A DNA stretch of 45,966 nucleotides from Candidatus Woesearchaeota archaeon (GTDB lineage Archaea > Nanobdellota > Nanobdellia > Woesearchaeales > DSVV01), in NCBI GenBank assembly GCA_018303325.1, contig JAGVYH010000066.1, positions 1 through 45,966 of the forward strand, read 5' to 3'. The translations under genes and the position numbers were made by a program. A model generated the notes under the pieces. It made no database searches, was not told the origin of the DNA, and saw only the letters and a list, made by a program, of their open reading frames with translations. Shown here in pieces: positions 40,331 through 45,966 of the stretch; position 1 is the stretch's first letter, and every line of letters begins with the position of its first letter.

Positions 40331-41233
40331 ATGAATAATGTGTTAGTTGTTTACAAAAAAAGTGTATATGAAATGTATAAAGCATCATCAGACCCTGATG
40401 TAGTAAAATTTGTCAACTCTGATTGCTCTGATGCTGTTTCTATTAGGCATAGCCATGACGTTCAAATGCGTTCATTAGAATCTATACTTTCTGTTCTAAC
40501 CACAAAACAGATACACTTTGACTCAACATATCGAGCAGATATTACAGCAGATAAAATGTTAAATAAGAATCTTGTTATATCTGTAGGAGGCGATGGCACT
40601 TTTTTAGAAGTATCTCATTATGTTGGCAACATACCTTTATTAGGTGTCAACTCAGATCCTGAGAAAAGTACAGGTTTTTTCTGCTGCAGTAATACTAATA
40701 ATTTTGTCGATAATCCTTATAATTTTGAATATGTAATAGATAATATAGAAAACATAGAAAAAGTAAAAAGAACAAGGTTAGCAAGAATGAAGCTTAAGCT
40801 AGACGGAAAAGTTCTCCCTGAATTGGTATTAAACGATATTCTCGTTGCACATCAAAACCCTGCAGCGAATACAAGATGCAGACTGATAACTTCTTATGAT
40901 GCAATGAAAAACAAAGATACAGTAGAGCATAAAGGAAGCGGTATTTTAGTATGCACTACTGCAGGTTCAAGCGCATGGATGTATAATGAAAATGGAGCAA
41001 TTATGGATTTGAGTGCAACTCATTTTGAATACATTGAAAGAGGAGTGAGAAATGCACACTCGCATTTTGCAGAAGAGCTAAGGCTTACCTCTCTAACAAG
41101 GGCATTATGTATTTTTATTGACGGTCCTCATTTAAAATATGATTTCCCACTTGGAAAAGAATTGTATGTAACCAGAGGACAGCCGCTTAATGTTATTGGA
41201 GATTTAGAAGAGAAAAGAAAAAGTTTTAGATGA
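40331..41233 (+). CDS. nadK: NAD kinase
   Basis: Phosphorylates NAD to NADP. 300 residues with ISVGGDGTFLEVSHY (GGDGT catalytic loop), LLGVNSDPEKSTGFF (NxD), LPELVLNDILVAHQ (NDxx), and GSGILVCTTAGSSAWMYN, all diagnostic. The spacing and the NSDPEKSTG segment are closer to mitochondrial-type NADK2 than to bacterial PpnK (tentative). GAGGGGAAT precedes the ATG. Its position after the salvage genes completes nicotinamide-to-NADP. Confidence 0.94.
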   Translation: MNNVLVVYKKSVYEMYKASSDPDVVKFVNSDCSDAVSIRHSHDVQMRSLESILSVLTTKQIHFDSTYRADITADKMLNKNLVISVGGDGTFLEVSHYVGNIPLLGVNSDPEKSTGFFCCSNTNNFVDNPYNFEYVIDNIENIEKVKRTRLARMKLKLDGKVLPELVLNDILVAHQNPAANTRCRLITSYDAMKNKDTVEHKGSGILVCTTAGSSAWMYNENGAIMDLSATHFEYIERGVRNAHSHFAEELRLTSLTRALCIFIDGPHLKYDFPLGKELYVTRGQPLNVIGDLEEKRKSFR

Positions 41234-41304
41234 TTAACAAGTTTCAATCTTCACATCATCTTTCTCTATATTGACAGGAAGACTTGTTAATTACATTTTA
41301 TCAG

Positions 41305-42702
41305 TTATCGATGCTCATTCATTTGTATTCTATCAAAAACAACTCTTACAGCATCTTGCTCTCCTTTGTCTGATTCAAGCTCTTGCTCTAATGTATCTCC
41401 TATAAGAGGAATGTCAGAAACATAGCCGACAAAACCGAAATTTATTTTTAATTGTCGGTATCTTCTTCTTGCTTGGTTGATTGCTTCTACAGATTCTCTT
41501 GTTTCCATTTCTATACAAATACACCCTTTTTCTTTAGCTAATTCTAACTGCTCAACTGTCTCGTCTACAACTGAGACTACATTAAGGTTTAGCCCCGTTA
41601 AACCATTAATTTTATTAGGTGTTCTGCTGCGTTCATTACTTTTGTTATCACCGTTACTTTTATTATTATCGTTACTTCTGTGATATTCATTAATTCTGGC
41701 ATCCCTATTATGATTATGAGCAAAAACATTATGCATTGGATATTCAAGAACTTTTCCTTCATTAAGGTCAATCCAATCAATAATGCCGACAGGATAAACA
41801 AGCTGATGCCTTTGTGCATTATCTGAAAGGCCGCCAACTCTGCCAAACATATACATATTTATTTCTAATGGATGTTGTGGATGTTGTTCACATTCTTGTG
41901 CAGATGATTGGTTTATTGTTGATGTGAATTGTTCAAGGTTATGTGAAAAAGCTTTATCTTTTTGAGGAGCTTTGCATGCCAATGAATTATATTCTCTCAA
42001 TATTTTCTCAATTATTATTCCTGCTTGGTCTGCAAATACATATCCAATATTAAGAACTCTTTGATTATTTACCTCTAGTATTTGCGCTTCAAGATATTCG
42101 CTGTTTCCATACGCTACAACTTTTGCACCTTTTGCATCGTTAGCATTTTTTGCATCTTTTCCATTTTCTCTGATTGCTTTTCTAACCGCACTTGGTGTTC
42201 CAAATATAATAGTGGTGATATCTTTTATATCATCACCAGCAAAAACACGCCTGTCTTCATATCTTCCATGCGGCATAAACATTCCGGCAACAAAATCATA
42301 AGCATTGTTAGAATAAGATTGGTCTGTTTTTCTTGAGTCATTTTCTAAATCATGCACTTCAAACAAAATATTTCTGCCATCTCTTTGGCTAATTGCCTGT
42401 ATGTATGCTTCAATCATTCGCTCATATCTTATGCTTCTGCCGAATCCGCTGAATTGCGGTATAAATAAAGTTCCATCGACAAAATAAATCGGCTCTCTGC
42501 CGTTTGTTTGCTGAACTCTTGTAACTAATTGCGTAGTGGATTTAGAACTATATCTTTTTTCAAGTGTTTGCTCTAACTGTGAAGGTAATGCGCCGTTATG
42601 CAGCTCAATCTTTGCTGCCATTTCTGGAGCTACATTTCTACCAAAAAGCCTTGTTTCAGCATATTTAATTACTTTTTCTGGAGTGAATATTTTTGTGCTC
42701 AT
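41305..42702 (-). CDS. Unknown protein, weakly nucleoside-phosphorylase-like
   Basis: 465 residues, soluble. The C-terminal region contains NLNVVSVVDETVEQLELAKE and GCICIEMETRESVEAI, like the ExME segment that binds ribose in nucleoside phosphorylases, and VVAYGNSEYLEAQI and PVGIIDWIDL may be further core strands. The evidence is motif-level only. Two hydrophilic inserts (near residues 245-280 and an N/D/S/R-rich one near 345-365) interrupt it. If it is a phosphorylase it could release bases or ribose phosphate for the NAD route. TATA-like TTTATATA lies about 30 bases before the ATG. Convergent with nadK. Confidence 0.5.
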   Translation of the reverse strand: MSTKIFTPEKVIKYAETRLFGRNVAPEMAAKIELHNGALPSQLEQTLEKRYSSKSTTQLVTRVQQTNGREPIYFVDGTLFIPQFSGFGRSIRYERMIEAYIQAISQRDGRNILFEVHDLENDSRKTDQSYSNNAYDFVAGMFMPHGRYEDRRVFAGDDIKDITTIIFGTPSAVRKAIRENGKDAKNANDAKGAKVVAYGNSEYLEAQILEVNNQRVLNIGYVFADQAGIIIEKILREYNSLACKAPQKDKAFSHNLEQFTSTINQSSAQECEQHPQHPLEINMYMFGRVGGLSDNAQRHQLVYPVGIIDWIDLNEGKVLEYPMHNVFAHNHNRDARINEYHRSNDNNKSNGDNKSNERSRTPNKINGLTGLNLNVVSVVDETVEQLELAKEKGCICIEMETRESVEAINQARRRYRQLKINFGFVGYVSDIPLIGDTLEQELESDKGEQDAVRVVFDRIQMNEHR

Positions 42703-42967
42703 TATAGGGCTATTTTGTTTTACATATATATAAAGTTTTTGGTTATTAACTACTTCATAGAAGTTACATATTAAGTTATGCCATTATTTTATTGATAGAT
42801 ATTAAAATAATAAGTTCCTTTAAATCATTACCACATGCTCACGAATTTCCCGCATTTTCTCCTCGAGAACAATAAATTTTAAATAGTAGTGAAAGTTTTA
42901 GTAGAATATATTTAATAAGGTATACTTATAAGAAAATAAATAATTCAGGGAAGTGAGGTGTAGAGAC

Positions 42968-44371
42968 ATGAAAAAAAGAGTAAATACATTAAGGATTTCT
43001 ATGTTGGTATTATTTGTGATTTCTTTGCTTGGATTGAGCATACTTGCGGGTTGTTCTACAAGCGAGATAGATAAATTAAAGGCAGAAGGCGAGCAATTAG
43101 TTTGTCAGCCTACGCAGCCCCAGGATGCTGATAATACTGCTCAAGGCACAGCTACTGCAACAGATGCAGCTCAAACAGATACAGCAAACTCTGCAGAAGA
43201 TAACACGAAAGTAGGTGTTACTGGAAAAGTTGCAGATGAGATTAAAAAAGAAATTCCAGAAATAGCAGACACTCAAAAGACAGATGAAGATACAACTAAT
43301 GCAGAAGATATAGCTGACACAAATGCAGCAAAAACAGACGACACCGCAGCTAAAGAATCTGTTCTTGAAAAAGTATACACAGAAGGAGAATTAGTTAAAC
43401 TTGTTCCGAAAGCAACTGACAGAGATAATGATCAAGTAACATTCAAATTTTCTTCTCCATTAAATAATAATGGTGAATGGCAGACAAAAGAAGGCGATGA
43501 AGGAACATATTATGTAACTATCACAGCTACTGACGGAAAGAGTGAGGTAGCAAAAGAGGTTAAGCTTGTTATTAAAGCAAAGAATAAAGCGCCAGTAATA
43601 GACATCAATGACAAATTGATTGTAAAAGAAGGCGATACAGTTGTTCTAAGCCCAAAAGTAACTGATCCTGAAGGAAAGGATGTTGTTGTTGAATACAGCG
43701 GATGGATGACAACTAGTTCAAAATTAACAGGGTATGAAGACAGCGGTGATTATAAAGTTACAATTAAAGCAAATGATGGAGAATTAACCTCAACGAAAGA
43801 TGTTGCAGTTACAGTACAAAATCTTAACAGGGCGCCATCATTAAATAATGTACCTGATGTTGAAGTTTATGAAGGTCAGCTTGTCACAGTATCTGCAAAA
43901 GCAATTGACGCTGATAAAGAAGATAAAGACGCACTTACTTATGCATATACCGGCGCTCCATTAAGCGCAGACGGCAAATGGCAGACAAAGGTTGGAGATG
44001 CAGGCACATACAAAGTCAAATTATCTGCAAACGATGGCAAAGACAGCGACGAGAAATCATTTAATATTATAGTAAAGCTCAAGAACAAGGCACCTTCAAT
44101 AAAGCCAATGGCTGACATGACTGGAGCAAATAGCATCACTGTTGGCAAAGACCAGACAAAAACAATAATCTTAGAGCCAGTTGTTAGTGATGAAGACGGC
44201 GATAAAGTAACCATAACTTATGATGGATGGATGATTACAAAGACAAAAACAGTAACACAGAATGACGCAGGATTACACACAGTAACAATCTCAGCAAGCG
44301 ACGGCAAAGAAGAAAAAAGTATCAGTGTAAAGATAGAAGTCAACAGGCCGCCAGAGTTTATTGTTGAGTAG
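42968..44371 (+). CDS. Large lipoprotein with Ig/cadherin-like repeats
   Basis: 467 residues. A lipoprotein signal (MLVLFVISLLGLSILAGC) is followed by an A/T/D-rich linker of about 90 residues and four beta-sandwich repeats. Each repeat carries a variant of EGxxVxLxPKxTDxDxD and ends with DAGxYxVTIxAxDGK (for example at about residues 140-200, 205-285, 290-380, 385-465), typical of PKD/cadherin-like or Big-type domains. It is probably a surface adhesion or structural protein. I chose the ATG at 42968, eight bases after GAGGTG; the frame opens at a GTG at 42953. Confidence 0.85.
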   Translation: MKKRVNTLRISMLVLFVISLLGLSILAGCSTSEIDKLKAEGEQLVCQPTQPQDADNTAQGTATATDAAQTDTANSAEDNTKVGVTGKVADEIKKEIPEIADTQKTDEDTTNAEDIADTNAAKTDDTAAKESVLEKVYTEGELVKLVPKATDRDNDQVTFKFSSPLNNNGEWQTKEGDEGTYYVTITATDGKSEVAKEVKLVIKAKNKAPVIDINDKLIVKEGDTVVLSPKVTDPEGKDVVVEYSGWMTTSSKLTGYEDSGDYKVTIKANDGELTSTKDVAVTVQNLNRAPSLNNVPDVEVYEGQLVTVSAKAIDADKEDKDALTYAYTGAPLSADGKWQTKVGDAGTYKVKLSANDGKDSDEKSFNIIVKLKNKAPSIKPMADMTGANSITVGKDQTKTIILEPVVSDEDGDKVTITYDGWMITKTKTVTQNDAGLHTVTISASDGKEEKSISVKIEVNRPPEFIVE

Positions 44372-44461
44372 ATAAGGTTTGTTTTTTTATTTTTATTTAT
44401 TTATATTTGTTTAATTAATTTCTGTTTTTCGCTCTTTATTTTTTTTCCTGCTCTCCTTCTT

Positions 44462-44515
44462 GTTTACCGCTCACAATCCGTTTGTAGGACGCAGTCCACT
44501 GTTACATGAATTTTT
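44462..44515. repeat. Solo end of family A repeat (element 7)
   Basis: TTACCGCTCACAATCCGTTTG, then GGACGCAGTCC and CTGTTACATGAATTTTTT, nearly identical to the left end of element 5. A TTTTTTTACGTTT tract follows, but I could not find a right end. It lies between convergent genes. Confidence 0.65.
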
Positions 44516-44599
44516 TAAAGTCTAAATAGTTTTTTTACGTTTAAAACTATAAACTCATTCAAAAGTAGAATTATTCAACGTTCTTTTAAAGTATCACTT

Positions 44600-45868
44600 T
44601 TAGAACACATGTGTTTTCTCTTCTTCAAAAGGCTGAGGCATTTTCTTGTATGTGTTTTGAACAACAACTGTTGGTTTAGTATAAAATAATGTTAATCTGG
44701 AGTGATACATTTCAATAATAGCGTGGTAGGAATTTACAACAACCCTTACTGAGCCATCAACAAGATTTTCTGCAAACCCTTCACCATCGCCAATGCCTAA
44801 CTCGTGTGCACTATCTTCACAATAAGAGCGGCAACTAACGCCTTGTACTTTTCCTGTTAATTTGAATTCTTGAATTATCTTTCCATCAATACTTCTATTG
44901 TCCTTTCCTTCATTATCTTGTCTGCATCCTTCAATACCCTCAACACTATGACCTTCCTTTCCTTCATTACTTTGTCTGCTTTTCTCTTCAGTGAGTTTTG
45001 CTTTCAATGATTTGTTTCCATAAACACTGGTTAAAACATTGTATTTTAGACCTAAACTTAGCCATTCATTCACTTCATTCAAATCAGGATTACCATATTT
45101 GTAAAATAATTCACCTATACTTCTGAAAGGGAGACCACTGTCAATAAACTTTTTCAAGTTATCCAAATTAGCTGCTTCATTATTGCTTGAATTTTGGATT
45201 AATCTAATAATAGGACTTTCTCTTTCTTTTGGATACTTTGAGACAAAATCAACAATCTGCTGCTTTGTGTATTTTGGTTTCTTTTCTTTGTCCCATGGTT
45301 TTGCATATATTAAGAAAGTAAGGTTGTAAATAGACTCAATTGTAAAGTCGTTCATTAAATCATGTAATTCATCAATCCTGCGTTCCATAGCAAAGGAATA
45401 TAAATTATATTCAAGGTCAGCACGATGCATCTTTTCTACTGGCTCATTTTGGTGCCCCTTATTGAGAAATGATGAAGATGGTTCTTCTGCATGATAAACT
45501 GCAGCTTTCCTAATCCGCAGCATCAATCCTTCAACTTTCTCTCGCCCATCTCTTTCAATTAACTTAGCAATATTAATGTGATTATTACCATTCCATTCAA
45601 AAAGAGCACCATATTGTTTATATAATCTAAGCCCTTCGCAGAAATTATCAAATTCCTTTTTCCACTCTGCTTGACTTTGCCCTTTATCTTGTTTCCCAGA
45701 ACTTTCTCTTGGTACCTCAAGAGTCTCAGTAAAGGTTCTCCTTTTTCTTTCAAATATTACACTACATGTAAATTCCAGTTTGCTCCATACTTGTGGATTT
45801 ATCTCCAGCTCTTGCATTAAATAAGTTAATGCTGATGCTTCTGTTTCTGGTAAAAAATGGTCTGGCAT
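44600..45868 (-). CDS. Unknown protein with C-terminal acylphosphatase domain
   Basis: 422 residues, no signal. The first 290 residues are charged and helical without a recognised family. After a low-complexity insert made of repeated EGK/DNEGKD-like units (about 300-330) comes an acylphosphatase-like domain: LTGKVQGVSCRSYCEDSAHELGIGD and AENLVDGSVRVVVNSY in order, with the catalytic Arg (CRSY) and Asn (ENLVDGS) kept. Acylphosphatases hydrolyse acyl phosphates. The fusion partner and its role are unknown. The ATG follows ACACTAAA; leaderless start plausible. Confidence 0.72.
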   Translation of the reverse strand: MPDHFLPETEASALTYLMQELEINPQVWSKLEFTCSVIFERKRRTFTETLEVPRESSGKQDKGQSQAEWKKEFDNFCEGLRLYKQYGALFEWNGNNHINIAKLIERDGREKVEGLMLRIRKAAVYHAEEPSSSFLNKGHQNEPVEKMHRADLEYNLYSFAMERRIDELHDLMNDFTIESIYNLTFLIYAKPWDKEKKPKYTKQQIVDFVSKYPKERESPIIRLIQNSSNNEAANLDNLKKFIDSGLPFRSIGELFYKYGNPDLNEVNEWLSLGLKYNVLTSVYGNKSLKAKLTEEKSRQSNEGKEGHSVEGIEGCRQDNEGKDNRSIDGKIIQEFKLTGKVQGVSCRSYCEDSAHELGIGDGEGFAENLVDGSVRVVVNSYHAIIEMYHSRLTLFYTKPTVVVQNTYKKMPQPFEEEKTHVF

Positions 45869-45888
45869 TTTAGTGTACGTAAAGAATC

Positions 45889-45908
45889 CCCAGCACTTTA
45901 GTGCTGGG
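45889..45908. repeat. Perfect hairpin resembling an IS200/IS605-type end
   Basis: CCCAGCACT-TT-AGTGCTGGG, preceded by GAATC, looks like the subterminal hairpin with CTTTAG loop seen next to OrfB/TnpB in IS605-type elements. No transposase is visible; the neighbouring window edge may hold it or this is a solo relic. Confidence 0.45.
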
Positions 45909-45936
45909 TCTCGCTATTTTCTCAGAAAAATTTAAG

Positions 45937-45953
45937 ATGCGGCTTCGCCGCAG
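45937..45953. repeat. GC-rich hairpin at the window end
   Basis: TGCGGC-TTC-GCCGCA is a perfect 6-bp stem with a TTC loop, striking in AT-rich DNA. It shares GGCTTCGCC with the family A arms, but the surrounding bases differ. Confidence 0.5.
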
Positions 45954-45966
45954 TATAAACTGCGAA

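Overview
The window is AT-rich and archaeal. It encodes SRP54, FtsY, prefoldin alpha, aIF1A, a DRG-family GTPase and a RibL-type nucleotidyltransferase. Many genes have a TATA-like box about 25-33 bases before the start codon and little or no leader. Small secreted and lipoproteins, bacterial-type genes (metK, iscU, a GGDEF protein, an NrtR-like regulator, LysM) and very K/E-rich proteins suggest a DPANN archaeon, perhaps Woesearchaeota-like. That placement is inference from gene content; no rRNA is present.

Layout. 0.1-4.6 kb (minus): metK, cutA, iscU, iscS and a Cys-rich ArsR-type regulator overlapping iscS, which together look like a small Fe-S assembly locus. 4.8-9.0 kb (minus): a secreted thioredoxin-like protein, a ChaN/TIKI-like protein translationally coupled to a GGDEF protein, and an AbiEi-like/nucleotidyltransferase toxin-antitoxin pair. 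9.2-11.7 kb (plus): small exported proteins and a YkgJ-type Cys cluster protein. 11.9-18.8 kb (minus): an RNA m5C methyltransferase, a HEPN/MNT pair, ftsY, pfdA and srp54. 19-25.7 kb: mostly unknown genes, with the DRG GTPase, a Bro-N/DinD-like protein, a LysM protein and a DUF4145/HEPN-like protein. 26-31.2 kb: sppA and aif1A (divergent), ribL, an NrtR-like regulator and a 796-residue unknown protein.

31.5-41.2 kb (plus) is the most interesting part. It carries an almost complete NAD(P) salvage route on one strand: pncB, a nicotinamidase-like gene, nadE, a Nudix-Nudix-NMNAT fusion and nadK. Between the fusion and nadK lie a Hanks-type kinase, a vWA protein and a pyruvate-kinase-like barrel protein. 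Two 21-bp palindromes (TTAGTGT-N7-ACACTAA) sit over and just after the inferred transcription start of pncB, and a degenerate copy overlaps the inferred start of the nrtR-like gene. I propose a phosphorylation-linked NAD homeostasis locus under an archaeal NrtR. 41.3-45.9 kb holds a possible nucleoside-phosphorylase-like protein, a large Ig-repeat lipoprotein and an unknown protein ending in an acylphosphatase domain.

Intergenic DNA is unusually rich in structured repeats: at least six intergenic elements with related terminal inverted repeats and hairpin cores, two copies of an 80-bp GGTGCTAG palindrome, a MITE-like element near 14.3 kb with a partial copy near 4.7 kb, related hairpins before two nucleotidyltransferase genes, and an orphan duplicate of the srp54 3-prime end. 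I saw no tRNA, rRNA, CRISPR array or intact transposase.
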